DNA of 64,000 nt from Castor canadensis. Taxonomy: Eukaryota; Chordata; Mammalia; Rodentia; Castoridae. The notes beneath the pieces were generated by a model that saw only the letters and a list, made by a program, of their open reading frames with translations, ran no database searches and was not told the origin of the DNA. A program made the position numbers and the translations under genes. How positions within the stretch are numbered: position 1 is the first letter of the stretch; each line of letters begins with the position of its first letter. Shown in pieces: positions 11,275-22,019 of this stretch. The stretch covers positions 179,449,146 to 179,513,145 of the forward strand of contig NC_133386.1 of assembly GCF_047511655.1 (NCBI RefSeq), given 5' to 3'.

Positions 11275-12105
11275 CACGGGGCAATTTTGTACCATTATTA
11301 GCAGAAAACAATGGTATATTCAGATAATCACATTTAAATTACCATTTAGAAAAGGTAAAGAAGTAAATAAAACAACACGCATACATGCCTATCATTCATG
11401 ATATATATATATAAATATTTGTTGCATGTATATACTACTAATACAAAATGAAGAAATTAAAATTTCCCCCAAAGTCAACTTGGATTAAGTCATGTAACAG
11501 ATAGAAATCTTCTACTAATCCAAATGAAATATTATATAATTCTTCAGTTATAATCCTTTGCAAAAGTGGATCATTTCTAACTTAGTTTCTTTCTAATATT
11601 CCTTTTCTCCACTAAATCCAAATCCCTCTTAAAAAGATAATAATTCTGACCCTCTTTGCCAGAGAAGTTTGGAGCAAAAGGCACTTTGTTTATAAAATAA
11701 TGCACTGAAGTATCTAATGCCTTCAACCCCAGATAGGCTTTGAAGCCTCACACGATCTCACTCCTGTTATGCCCAGAGTGAAAAAGGGCTCGGAAATGAG
11801 TCAGTGAGGCCTCAGGTTTCCTCCCTATGAACCTCGTGGTAGCAAAGACACACAGATCTCTTCACATTTCAATCCTCAAACACAATTAGTGACCTACATT
11901 AATTTCTTCCTCTTGGAAAGAAACATTATTTTCACTTTTGTTTTAAAAGCATTTCTGTCTCCCTGGAGATTTTCTTCCATGCAATCTAAAAGCATCAAAA
12001 AGGCAGAGTTTTATGGTTGCAGTCTCCACCATTTTTGTGTATCTAGGTCTCCAAATCTAAAACCCTAACCTACTCTGGGAGGACCCTCTGACTGCTCACC
12101 AGCTT
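11275..12105. other. Unassigned non-coding DNA
   Basis: No gene seen. A short (AT)n tract lies at 11401-11413. Confidence 0.45.
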
Positions 12106-12114
12106 GAATAGTAT

Positions 12115-12190
12115 GCACTGTCATTTTTAGTAGCACATAGCACAGCACCCTGCACATAGCTAATATTCAATATATATTTGTGTAATGAGG
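12115..12190 (+). mobile_element. MIR/L2 3' end fragment
   Basis: The block cacagcaccctgcacatagc followed by taatattcaatatatatttg matches the common MIR/L2 3' tail (cagtgcctggcacatagtagg...caataaat). Confidence 0.55.
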
Positions 12191-12244
12191 GTTGATACCA
12201 GAAATGGGAGTAGTTTTACTAAGATTGACTAGCATGCCACCATT

Positions 12245-12490
12245 TCATTCATTCCTTCATTCATTTAAGAAATATTTATTGGGCTGGTGGAGTGGCTCAA
12301 GTGGTAGAGTGCCTGCCTTGCGATCATAAGGCCCTGAGTTCAAACCCCAGTACCACCAAAAAAAAAGAAATATTTATTAATTGTGGCACTGTGCTAGGCA
12401 CTACAAATAGACTAGTAAATACAATGGAGTCCTTACCAGCCTCAGTCTTCAAAGAACTGAAACATGCTAATATAAAGAAATGGTAGAGAA
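12245..12490 (-). mobile_element. Ancient repeat (MIR/L2-like tail, antisense), split by a SINE
   Basis: The motif aagaaatatttattaattgt followed by gcactgtgctaggcactac is the reverse complement of the tail and upstream part of an old interspersed repeat. A similar style recurs at 29990-30200 and 41190-41410. The left piece (12245-12280) and right piece (12379-12490) are separated by the ID-like SINE. Confidence 0.6.
12267..12378 (+). mobile_element. ID-like tRNA-derived SINE with perfect 14-bp TSD
   Basis: The element core is 12281-12364: gggctggtggagtggctcaa, then tagagtgcctgccttgcgat, the B-box-like gagttcaaaccccagtacca, and an A-run. The pol III A-box-like tggctcaagtgg and B-box-like gttcaaacc are intact. 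Direct repeats aagaaatatttatt at 12267-12280 and 12365-12378 are identical 14-mers, so this is one of the younger SINE insertions here. Confidence 0.95.
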
Positions 12491-12517
12491 GTAAAAATAC
12501 TGATTACCAGTTGTAAA

Positions 12518-12615
12518 ATTTGATCATTATATAATATATACATGTATTGAAATATCACACTGTCCTCCACAAATATGTATAATTATTACATGTTAATCAT
12601 AAAAGAAAATAAATG
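12518..12615 (+). mobile_element. Old L1M-type 3' end
   Basis: The pattern tgatcattatataatatata, catgtattgaaatatcacac, ccacaaatatgtataattat and a final aaataaatgg is the recognisable 3' terminus of an old L1. Confidence 0.6.
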
Positions 12616-12751
12616 GCTACATTATCCAGGAGAATAAGGTAATCAAGGAGACCTGAACATACACAAATGCTACTATATTAAAATGTGACACCCATTTCAG
12701 TAAACATGAATCATACCTCCATGTTTCCTAGAAAGGAAAAATCTTACAAGA

Positions 12752-12805
12752 AGATAGATAGATGATAGATAGATAGATAGGTAGGTAGGTGAATCTATCT
12801 ATCTA
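12752..12805. repeat. (GATA)n/(TATC)n inverted microsatellite
   Basis: GATA units (12752-12780) lead into a ggtaggtaggt segment and then to tctatctatcta on the same strand, giving complementary arms around a short loop. Confidence 0.9.
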
Positions 12806-12809
12806 CAAA

Positions 12810-14018
12810 TATCTGGGCTTAGGAGAGTAGGACAAGTAGACAGAGGCCATATTCTCACAGAACCTCAAGGCCATGTTACAACCCTGGATCTTTTTGCTGA
12901 TGATTAAAGAACCCCCTAAACACTTTTAAGTAAGAGGAAAAAAAATGATACTTTCAAAAAGTTTCCTCTGAGTCATTGTGAAACTCTTCATTGTGGAAGG
13001 CAAGAAAATGATGCTGGAATGCCAGTCATTACTAAACTTCTCCACCAAACAGGAGTTCAAAAAAGTCCTGTGTCCTCACTGAGGGATTTCATGGGCACCA
13101 CGATAATCCCCTCTACTGGAAAACTTCCTATTCTGTAGAGTCTGTAATTGTATTATGTAAAAGAGCTTTCATACTGCAATTCAAGAAAATGTTTCCAATT
13201 CAAACATTCCTGGAAAAGCTGGTTTGATTAAGGGAAGGAAGAAAATTGAGATAGGTGATAGTGCTCCACAGGTGGGAAAAAAGAGGAAAAATAAAGTAGT
13301 ATTAAAACACACATCAACTACTGCCCTGTTTTTCCCAGGACCTACCCTTGTGCCTTAAACTGTATTCATTTTTCTATATTAGAAGACAATTGTACTAACC
13401 GTGGTCCAAGAACCAAAATTACCTCAACGTGCCAAATTCCCATCTTTTCAAAGGTTTAGAATATGTTTTCTCTGGTCCTGTTTCTATTTGCTTTCTTTGG
13501 TGAGTTAAGACACTTTCAGTGCTTGTGAAATTACATTGTTCTGAACACTATAAAACATATTGCTGCATGAAAGGAAAATTAATAAGCCAACTTTCATGTA
13601 AGTTAATTTGCTATTTTTTCCTTCAGCCTTTCACTGTTTCTACTGCATTCATAAAAATAATGTAGAAAGCCCTCCAAAGGATAATTAAATAAATTACTTT
13701 ATTTTTTACCCAGTTACTATACCCACACAAAATAATTTCTCTTTAGTAGTCTGTGAATTACACTGGTCTATTTGCCGTGTCTATGGAGTACTACTGAAAG
13801 TCTCTCTTACAAGCCTTAAACTACAAAAACATTCTCTCAGTACAGGATGATCTATTTGACACAGGCTCAATTAAACCTGAAATTTGTTTTAAATGAGCTA
13901 CAGGCACTTCAGGCAATTAATCATTCGGTTTTGTTTCAGTTCAGCAAATGGTTTCCGGTCTTGGCAACAGACCCAGGCTGCTTCAGTACTGTGGATAGTG
14001 CCTGGCTCTCATCTTTGG
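12810..14018. other. Unassigned non-coding DNA
   Basis: No gene or assignable repeat. The frame at 13847-14104 runs through a TA microsatellite and encodes a YIYI repeat, which marks it as non-coding. Confidence 0.45.

Positions 14019-14019
<1 letters not shown>

Positions 14020-14049
<30 letters not shown>
14020..14049. repeat. (AT)n microsatellite
   Basis: An uninterrupted AT array of about 14 units. Confidence 0.95.
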
Positions 14050-14051
<2 letters not shown>

Positions 14052-15045
14052 CAACTATCTTAGGCCTCCACAATAAATTTAGAAACTCAGTGTTGAAAGT
14101 ATAAAAATAATAAAATTTATGTGCAAGTAGTTAAGAATCAAGAAGGTAACCAACTTTTCATTGAAAATAACAAAGGCTTTTCTATTCTGACTCAGAAAAA
14201 GAGAACAAAAGTTGAGTCTGGCCTATTAAGCCCTGAAAAAATTATAGTCTCTTGAAGAGATATCTGATCCAAGGCTATTCATAGAAGCTAATAATCTATT
14301 AAATTTCCTTCATCTACTTTCATGTTTATGCATATTTACTGGGATTCCAACAACTCCTAAGAGATACTTATTAACAACTGCTGTGATTAATGTAGAAGGA
14401 CCTCTTTTAACTCAAACTAAACCAGAGTTCAGTACATTTTTGTTACCTTAAAATTCACTGTGTTTTAGGTCTTAGGATCTTTGTTAAGAACTCTGATATA
14501 ATTCCCAGGTTATGATCTATAACTTAGCACATATGATATGAATATATCCCTTCAAAAAAAGAGAAAGGAAAAGCCTAGAGATTATTTTCTCACAATGTCT
14601 ACCTCTAGAATACGCAGAATAAGCCAACAAAAAACATTGTCATATTCATTCATTCTGAAAGTAGGAAAGGAATACAGCCTAAACCCCTTATCAGAAATCC
14701 TCAGGCCTATCTCCATCTCAGAATTGAGCATCTTTTTATATTTTAGAAAGACATAAAATTGTACATTATACAACACTCCTAGAAGGATCTGAGACATCAC
14801 AAATAATCAAACATTCCTACATTTATGCACTAATATTCACATTGACTGAGACAAAGCCTCTAAGTAGCTTCACAGGATCAGGTAAAATTTCTCTGCCTAA
14901 TGAAATCAGATCAAACAGCAAAGGTTTTGCCACCAGGAGTGTTTCAAGAAAGCAATTTTCACAATTTTTGGATTTCCAAATTTTGAATATGAGACTCTGG
15001 ACCTAGATTTATTGAGCAGAAGGTATTATATGTGCATTAAAATTT
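14050..15045. other. Unassigned AT-rich DNA
   Basis: Two antiparallel frames (14538-14756 plus and 14582-14800 minus) shadow each other; neither has a recognisable domain. Confidence 0.45.
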
Positions 15046-15049
15046 AATA

Positions 15050-15200
15050 TTAACAATAAACCTCCAAAGAACATTTTATTAGTTCCATTTTACAGATAAC
15101 TAAAAGTAGTCTCAAAAAAATTACATAACACCACTAAAGTCACACATCAGTGGGAGGGGTAATCAAGAATCCAAAAAGTCTTTGTGCCTCTACCCCCACT
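15050..15200 (-). mobile_element. MIR SINE, antisense
   Basis: Antisense MIR: ttccattttacagataacta, then tcacacatcagtgggagggg. Divergent. Confidence 0.55.
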
Positions 15201-15204
15201 GTTT

Positions 15205-16315
15205 CTTACTTCCATGCCTCCCCCAAAGAAGCCCCACCATGACATTACTTCTGTCTACATCCCAGTCAGGGTCAAAGATTAGAGAAATGAAGTACAATAT
15301 TATTCTCATAAGCCACAATCAAACTGTAACTGGAGACTTCTCAACTTTCCCTGGATGTGTTTGTGGCAGGGAATTTTATTCTCCTTTATTCCACTTCAGG
15401 CATTAGAAATAAAGTCTAATCCTTAACACTATGACATCTTGATGCCTTTGCTACAAATCAGCTTCCTTTCTGATTTCACTTTGTCATGAATATTGTCTTA
15501 CAGTCATCAATTGATAGTGATCATAAAACCACACTCTTTGCCACTGGCAGGGTCATTCCTGCCAGTGGAATGGAATATATTCCATTTCCTGGAATATATT
15601 CATTTTTGGCCCCTCAAAAAAAATTAAATATAATCCCGTGTTCTGAAAATTTTTCCCACTGTTTTGACTGATGGAGGGTTTTAAAGAGTCTGATAGATGG
15701 AAAAGTCTAGAGTTATCTGCTACTCTAACCCTTAGTAGTATAGGTGATAGTTCTGAGGCCCTAGTTCACATTTTTTTTTCACTTTATAGGCCTTCCATTA
15801 CATTTAATTATAACTAAAAAGAGAAACAATCTAACATTTGTGTAATGATGTTTTTATCCGTCATCATCTTAAAGTGTAAGTCTCAAAAACACTAAACAAT
15901 CCATATCAGAAGGAGCAGTTTGGGGAGCGGCCCTGGGCATCCTTTAGCAAAACAATATGCAAACAATTTAACAACGAGCATACAATATGACATCATTTGC
16001 CATCAAGCTAGACCTGATTTTACAGATCACTAGACATTCTTTAAAAGGAGCCAATTTATCATGTACAGACATTGATTACATTTGCACCACCAGCTTATCT
16101 GGTTACATTTTCTATCATGATGATGACACTATCCCCAAAATTGGCTACCTATCTGGCCAAGAGAAGTTTCATACTGTTAACCCATGTTAAAGACAGATGG
16201 AACTGTGCAAAACAAACAAATGCCCTGAACTGAGATGTGCCAGTTTGTTAAATAATAACGAATTTGACCCTGTGGGTGAGTCAGCCAAAAGAGACCAGCA
16301 CAGGGAAATGGTTTT
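15205..16315. other. Unassigned DNA with a hairpin at 15541-15568
   Basis: The frames at 15182-15406, 15486-15671 and 15987-16190 are unrelated to anything I recognise. The notable structure is the inverted repeat listed separately. Confidence 0.45.
15541..15601. repeat. Perfect hairpin plus adjacent palindrome
   Basis: ccactggcagg (15541-15551) pairs perfectly with cctgccagtgg (15558-15568) across a 6-nt loop. Three bases later comes the perfect 14-bp palindrome tggaatatattcca (15571-15584), and tggaatatattc is repeated at 15590-15601. Read directly from sequence; function unknown. Confidence 0.9.
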
Positions 16316-16319
16316 ATAC

Positions 16320-16430
16320 AAAATAGTGGGTGAGAGCATAAATTCTGGGGAAGGCTGAGCCTTGACTCTGCTACTTATCAAATCAGTATGATCCTGTCCA
16401 GTTATTTATCTATTGTTTCCAAACTTTATA
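16320..16430 (+). mobile_element. Possible MIR fragment
   Basis: The order gccttgactctgctacttat, a gatcctgtccagttattt block and a gtttccaa block fits a very diverged sense MIR. Confidence 0.45.
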
Positions 16431-16434
16431 GACT

Positions 16435-17195
16435 GAATGTGAATCACTCTCATAGTAAGAAAATAATTAAATTTGTTCCCAGAGAAAAGCTGTCTTTGCC
16501 ATCTAATACCGAGTTATGCATTATACACATGTGTAGGGTAAACAGAGGTCAGGGAAAATGATCAAGCCAATATATGGGACAATTGTGTCAGAGAAAGAGC
16601 TAATAATACTGTGCCTTATAAATCTGTCATTACTGTGAGAAGTTTCCTCATGTTTCCTCGTCAGGATATCTACTAGCAGGATTGCTAAGAGATTTGTATT
16701 TTTCAAAATCTAGCCTCATGCCTTGTGCAGAGTATATGTTCAAAAAATAATAGCTATCATTTTATTATACATATAAATCTTCTATGTTTTCATTAAACCT
16801 TAATCCAAATTAGTTTAAAAAGAATACTAGGAGCAATATTTTATTTGTTCTTCAATCTATGGGTTTATTTTTCTGAACACATTAAACCCTAACTCTCTCC
16901 TCCTGTAGAGAGCCCCATCTGTCAACTTTAGATCCAACTGAATTAATATGCCTGGATCCAGGTGAAATCCAGGATGTCTACTCAGGAGGAACCCAGACAC
17001 GAAGGAAAACCCAATCTGGTGCCTGGGAATAACTTGGCAGGCACAGTCATTTAAGCAAATAAAGAACTGCAGACAAAAGAAACATAGTGTCCAGCCATAG
17101 GAGATACCCGTTCAAGGAATAGGGACAAGAATGAAGTAGTAATGATGATGATGACAATAGTGATGATAAAGAAAATGGTGATGAGAAAACACAGT
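16435..17195. other. Unassigned non-coding DNA
   Basis: No gene seen. An imperfect (GAT)n stretch lies at 17138-17182. Confidence 0.45.
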
Positions 17196-17199
17196 AGTT

Positions 17200-17300
17200 A
17201 AAGGAATTGGTCAAGTTCATAGAGCAGGTAAGAAGTAGAATTTAAATTCAAATCTTAGACATCTAGCTCCAAAGATCTTGCTATTAACCCCAAAACAATG
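17200..17300 (-). mobile_element. MIR SINE fragment, antisense
   Basis: The block aggaattggtcaagttcata, then gaagtagaatttaaattcaa and catctagctccaaagatctt matches the antisense 5' half of MIR. Confidence 0.6.
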
Positions 17301-18167
17301 GTGTGAGAACTTCACCTCTGCAGAGAAGGTCCACCTGGTTCTATCAAAACAAACCATCATCATGTCTGCCACTGAGAGCATGGCCTTCAGACTGAACCAT
17401 TTCTCACTCTAAATCATGCTTTCTGACTCTTATCAAAATAACCAATTCTGCTTGCAAGGATTTAGGTAAAGCACTACCTAGAGGTAGGATAACCTGGCAA
17501 GGCTCTCTTTATCACTATAATCCTAACATGTAGTGAAGCATTAAAAGGGGAATATCACCAACCTGACTTTACTCATTGATAGTCACTCCTTCTGAAGGGT
17601 TTAGTTAGGAATAATCCTGGCTTGTCTGCACACAGTATGGTTACAACCCTATGCTTTAATGAAGCAGAATTTGAGGAACAAAATGAGTTTTTCACTAGAC
17701 GTGGATCTACCATTTGATCCAGTAATACCACTCTTGGGGATATACCCAAAAGACTGTGACACAGGTTACTCCAGAGGCACCTGCACACCCATGTTTATTG
17801 CGGCACTATTCACAATAGCCAAGTTATGGAAACAGCCAAGATGCCCCACCACTGAAGAATGAATTAAGAAAATGTGGTATCTATACACAATGGAATTCTA
17901 TGCAGCCATGAAGAAGAACGAAATGTTATCAGTCGCTGGTAAATGGATGGAATTGGAAAACATCATTCTGAGTGAGGTTAGCCTGGCCCAAAAGACCAAA
18001 AATCGTATATTCTCCCTCATATGTGGACATTAGATCAAGGGCAAACACAACAAGGGGATTGGACTATGAGCACATGATAAAAGCGAGAGCACACAAGGAA
18101 GGGGTGAGGATAGGTAAGACACCTAAAAAATTAGCTAGCATTTGTTGCCCTTAACACAGAGAAACTA

Positions 18168-18225
18168 AAGCAGATACCTTAAAGCAACTGAGGCCTAAGC
18201 AGATACCTTAAAGCAACTGAGGCCA
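18168..18225 (+). repeat. 29-bp tandem duplication in the L1 3'UTR
   Basis: The unit beginning aagcagataccttaaagcaa and ending aggcc occurs twice in tandem (18168-18196 and 18197-18225). The sister copy near 50890 has it once. Confidence 0.9.
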
Positions 18226-18436
18226 ATAGGAAAAGGGGACCAGGAACTAGAGAAAAGGTTAGATCAAAAAGAATTAACCTAGAAGGTAACACACACGCAC
18301 AGGAAATCAATGTGAGTCAATGCCCTGTATAGCTATCCTTATCTCAACCAGCAAAAACCCTTGTTCCTTCCTATTATTGCTTATACTCTCTCTACAACAA
18401 AATTAGAAATAAGGGCAAAATAGTTTCTGCTGGGTA

Positions 18437-18500
18437 TTGGGGGGGGAGAGGGAGGGGGCGGAGTGAGTGGTAAGGGAGGGGGTGGGGGCAGGGGGGAGAA
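18437..18500 (+). repeat. G-rich polypurine tract in L1 3'UTR
   Basis: Several runs of three or more G (ggggggg, ggggg, gggggtggggg, gggggg) within about 65 bp make it a likely G-quadruplex former. The same tract recurs at 51127-51200. Such tracts are a known feature of L1 3'UTRs. Confidence 0.85.
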
Positions 18501-18658
18501 ATGAACCAAGCCTTGTATGCACATATGAATAATAAAAGAAAAATGAAAATAAATAAATAAATAAAACTAAGATTAGTGTTCTAGGGAAAAAAAAAACCAA
18601 AATGAGTTTTTCTTAAGACAAGATGTGTATATGTGCATGTAGATGCACAAATTCACAA

Positions 18659-18763
18659 GTGCTCACTTCAGCAGCACATATACTAAAATTGGAACAATAC
18701 AGAGAAGATTAGCGTGGCCCCTGTGCAAGGATGACAACGCAAATTCAAGAAGCGTTCCTTCCA
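18659..18763 (+). pseudogene. U6 snRNA retropseudogene
   Basis: The sequence follows the U6 spliceosomal snRNA from its 5' end (gtgctcacttcagcagcaca), through tactaaaattggaacaatac, the ACAGAGA box (acagagaagattagcgtggc) and gcaaggatgacaacgcaaat, to agcgttcc. It then departs from U6: where a functional gene has a T-run terminator there is catagaaaaaaa, an A-rich tail. It carries several substitutions (AGC followed by gtgg for atgg, gtgc for gcgc) and an extra base in the gacaacgc segment. The upstream flank is the end of an L1 insertion, with no sign of a U6 promoter (PSE or TATA at the usual distance). A weak atgcacaa duplication (18643-18650, 18777-18784) is compatible with L1-mediated retroposition but does not abut the 5' end. 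Confidence 0.93.
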
Positions 18764-18784
18764 TAGAAAAAAATAAATGCACAA

Positions 18785-19502
18785 CATCGGTTGGGTTTGT
18801 CTGCTTACACATGTAGGAAGATAGAAAGAGAGAGGTTTTCTTTGAAAATATGTCATTGAAAAACCAGAACAGGGCCACTGTTAGCCCTGTGTTTCTATTG
18901 TGTAAATGAAAGACTGTGGGTGTCTCTTTTGAGGATTACAACCACAAGGGAACACCACTTGACTATCATCAGTTCCTTCTGTGTAAATTAGAAAAGGACA
19001 TCTCTTTCTCCAGGTGGATACAGCTGCTTGACAAGGTACTGGCTTGATGTACAAAGCACAAAGTGGAGTTTAGCTCTCACTTACACGCTTGGTTAGGTGT
19101 CTGTGTGTAAGGCACAATCTGAGCAGCATATGTGGTGACTCGACTGGAGCATCTTATTGTCATAGAGATTAGTCATCGAAGAAAATGGTCTGGTGCTCTG
19201 GAAAACCAATAGGGGTATTGAAGACAATGAATTTTGACAGAAAGACCATGAGAGATATAAGCACTGCAGAAGACAGAGAAATTTCCCATCACTAAACAGT
19301 TCACCTTGGTGTCAGACACATCAACTACTCAGGGTTCAAGAGGAAAATGATGAAATCAGGAAAACTAGAGGTCCACCCAACCTAGATAGACCACGTTAGT
19401 CATAGTTCTAACATGTAGCATCAAGATTCATTTATGGAGACCTAAGTTTATTATTTGATCTATAGAGAACCAAATAAAGACACGACCTAACAGATTCTTC
19501 TG

Positions 19503-19505
<3 letters not shown>
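18785..19505. other. Unassigned non-coding DNA
   Basis: No gene or repeat assigned. Confidence 0.45.

Positions 19506-19549
<44 letters not shown>
19506..19549. repeat. (CT)n microsatellite
   Basis: Perfect CT/TC array, about 22 units. Confidence 0.96.
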
Positions 19550-19554
<5 letters not shown>

Positions 19555-19779
19555 CTGCACTCGCCTTTCCCACCAGCAAGGTGCAGCAACTCACATGGGA
19601 TAATTCACAGGATTCCAAAAAGGTCTTTGCATCAAAATTATCTCCCTAACCTTAATTGTTATCAATATGTTATTAACATTTTATTTCTTTGAGCAGAATA
19701 TTTTACCTTCCCCAGTACTTTAGCAAAGATCATACAGTGCATTCCTCCACAAAGCTGCACAGATCTTTATTTCCTTCTG

Positions 19780-20097
19780 AGATTTGTTCAAATGTCAGTG
19801 ATACTTACCTTGATGAGCATATGTACAATCAAATCTGTCTCCATCTCTCTATTTTTTTTCCATAGCACTTACCACCATCACATGTATTCTTTATTTTTAT
19901 GTTTATATTTGTTTATTTTCTAACTCTTTTACCTCCCTTCCATCTTGAATGTAAGTCCCATAAAGGCAGACATTTTTAAGTATGTTCTCCATCCCTGTAG
20001 TCTCAGAGCTGGAACAGTATCCAGGATATAGTAACTGCCCATCTACTATTTGTTAAATGAGTAACTTATTCATCAATCAATGAATAAATGAATGCAT
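19780..20097 (+). mobile_element. L2 LINE 3' end
   Basis: Degenerate L2 tail order: gttcaaatgtcagtgatact, a catagcacttaccacc block, cttgaatgtaagtcccataa, aggcagacatttttaag, tatccaggatatagtaact, and a final aatgaataaatgaatgc. Confidence 0.75.
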
Positions 20098-20244
20098 GAT
20101 TTAGTCAGTGTAAATTGGTTTGAGGATTGTTTTAATTTAATGGAGAAGACCAGGAAGGATAAGAGCCTAAAAATCTGAGGGGAAGTGATATGAAAGAGAA
20201 TCTTAAAAATAGAAAAGAAAACTACAAAGCCCTACTCATTTGTG

Positions 20245-20575
20245 TAGAGAAGTGTGTGGGTGTATATAGGAGGTTAAACTCAGGGCCTTATGCTTGCTAG
20301 GCAGGTGTTCTACCACTCAAGCCACAACACCAGCCCTTTTGTTTTGAGTATCTTTGAGCTAGGGTCTAGCTTTATGCCCTGACTAGCTTGGACTGCCATT
20401 CTCCAATTTATACTTCTTGCATAGGTAGGATGACAGGTGTGTACCAACACACCAAGATTTTATTGGTTGAGACGGGGTCTCCCAAACTTTTTGCCTGGGT
20501 TAACCTCAAACCACAATCCTCCCAATCTCTACCTCACAAGGAGCTAGGACTACAAGCTTAAGCCCCCATATTGGA
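20245..20575 (-). mobile_element. Composite B1-B1-ID trimeric SINE, antisense
   Basis: The antisense ID-like module (about 20258-20335, aaactcagggccttatgctt and accactcaagccacaacacc) is followed by two antisense B1-like modules: 20340-20455 (ctttgagctagggtctagct ... ggatgacaggtgtgtaccaa) and 20460-20572 (gagacggggtctcccaaact ... gctaggactacaagcttaag). The inner junction attggttgagac (20462-20473) is shared with the copy at 27800-28083. Confidence 0.85.
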
Positions 20576-20579
20576 ACCC

Positions 20580-22015
20580 ACTTATCTTTTGAAGAAATTG
20601 TTTTTTCAGCATTACATAAGGCTATCTTTTAAAAAGTCACAATTTTTAAAGTCAGGGAAAGGATAGGACTTCATAATATCCATTAAAATTTAATGTACCC
20701 CCATCAAATATGGGTCCTGTGGATGTAGTTTCACATTACTTCCTCCATAACGCACACATTAATCATTGTCTTGCCACACCTTCTTCTCCAGTTGTATGTG
20801 TGCCTATGAATGTGTCCCCTTACTCATCTAAGCACACATATTTATTTGTTTTTCCTATTTTCTGTGTTTTCCCTCAATCTCTCAAGCTAAAGCAACCTAT
20901 ACAGACCTAAATTTCTGGCAGCTCCACAGAGCACAAATGGCAGGACCTGTGACTAAAAGAGGTCTGTCTATCCTGCTTATGAACTCGTGAAAACAGGGTC
21001 TATGAGGAGCAGAAAAAAAATCATTTAACCCAAGACATTATTTTCAATAAATCTGTCACTGTTTTGAAATTGTTAGGTCCAAAGTTAAATTTAAAAGCAC
21101 TGAATATTTTGCATAATTTTGTATAAATTTGATAGTATTTAGGTCAACTTGTAAGTTATTATTCCCCTTATTATATTTAGTGTGACTTTATTGCATCTTG
21201 GGATCATGTGTTTCCTATGGGTGTTCCAGGCTCCAAGTGAGACCTTTCTGCTTATAGTTGGGAGAGTCCCAGTGTACCAGAAAACAGCTTTATGCTGATA
21301 ATTCCCTGACATATATCTCTAGTCTTTATCTGTCCCATGAATGCAGATCCACTTGCTCCCTGGACATCTACACTCAAATATATAATATGCAACACAAACA
21401 TAATAGCTCCAAAATGGAACTCTTAATTTCTGCCCAGAATTAAACAATTAAGCAGGTATGTTAAGTTCAGCACTTCCGTGAGCTTTTTATAGGATACAGG
21501 TTGTTAATTCCCTGGGTTTCTCAGACTTTAGACATGCTAGTTTGGAACAGTCTTGAGAAATGTTATTCTGGAACCAAACAGCTACAAAATGAAACATGCT
21601 TTCAACTAGACCTAAATTACTAGAAGTGGGGACTCTACCCCAGATTAATGGGTCTCCTAGAAGGACAAACATGGTGGAGAAAGACTGGACTGTCTGCATA
21701 GAGCTGTAATCTGATTTTTCAGGACCTGCTGTTGTGTGACATCAATTCACAATAACTATAGTAAAGAAATGTGTTAGGAAGAGGAAGGCGGAGTCTGATC
21801 TCATGTTCCCCACTCTGTCGATGCCTTTCCCCTAGGTTTCTGCAATGACTACCATTGTATTACCATGTGCATTTTTAAAAGATGCTTTCCATCTTGTAGA
21901 GGCAACATAAAATTATAATGATGGGGCAGTAGAAGAGTCAGTCCTTCCAGGAAGCCAGAAAGAAATAAGTGCACTCCTACAATATGATGGTGGTAGTGAT
22001 TCCACAGCCCAAATC
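20580..22015. other. Unassigned non-coding DNA
   Basis: No gene seen. Short frames (20710-20910, 21258-21443, 21487-21699) have no recognisable domain. Confidence 0.45.
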
Positions 22016-22019
22016 ATTA

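Larger units (their letters stand above)
17694..18597 (+). mobile_element. 5'-truncated young L1 with TSD and possible 3' transduction
   Basis: The insertion begins in the C-terminal part of L1 ORF2. The frame shows the L1 signatures PFDPVIPLLGIYPKD and MFIAALFTIAKLWKQP (about 17707-17840), then stops early. It runs through the ORF2 end and a 3'UTR with a G-rich polypurine tract (18437-18500) to an A-rich end. A perfect 15-bp duplication, caaaatgagtttttc, lies at 17679-17693 and 18598-18612. After the usual L1 end (A-rich to 18566) come 20 non-L1 bases (18567-18586) and a second A-run (18587-18596), which fits transcription past the source element's own tail, with AATAAA at 18560-18565 as signal. 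The 3'UTR is very similar to the copy at 50683-51244. Confidence 0.93.

Noticed and set aside
17659-17862. 67-codon frame as an independent gene
   Set aside because: It is the C-terminal part of L1 ORF2 read through a truncated insertion; its first codons lie outside the element.
18659-18763. Functional U6 snRNA gene
   Set aside because: Point changes, an inserted base, no T-run terminator, an A-rich tail and no visible PSE/TATA upstream mark it as a retropseudogene.
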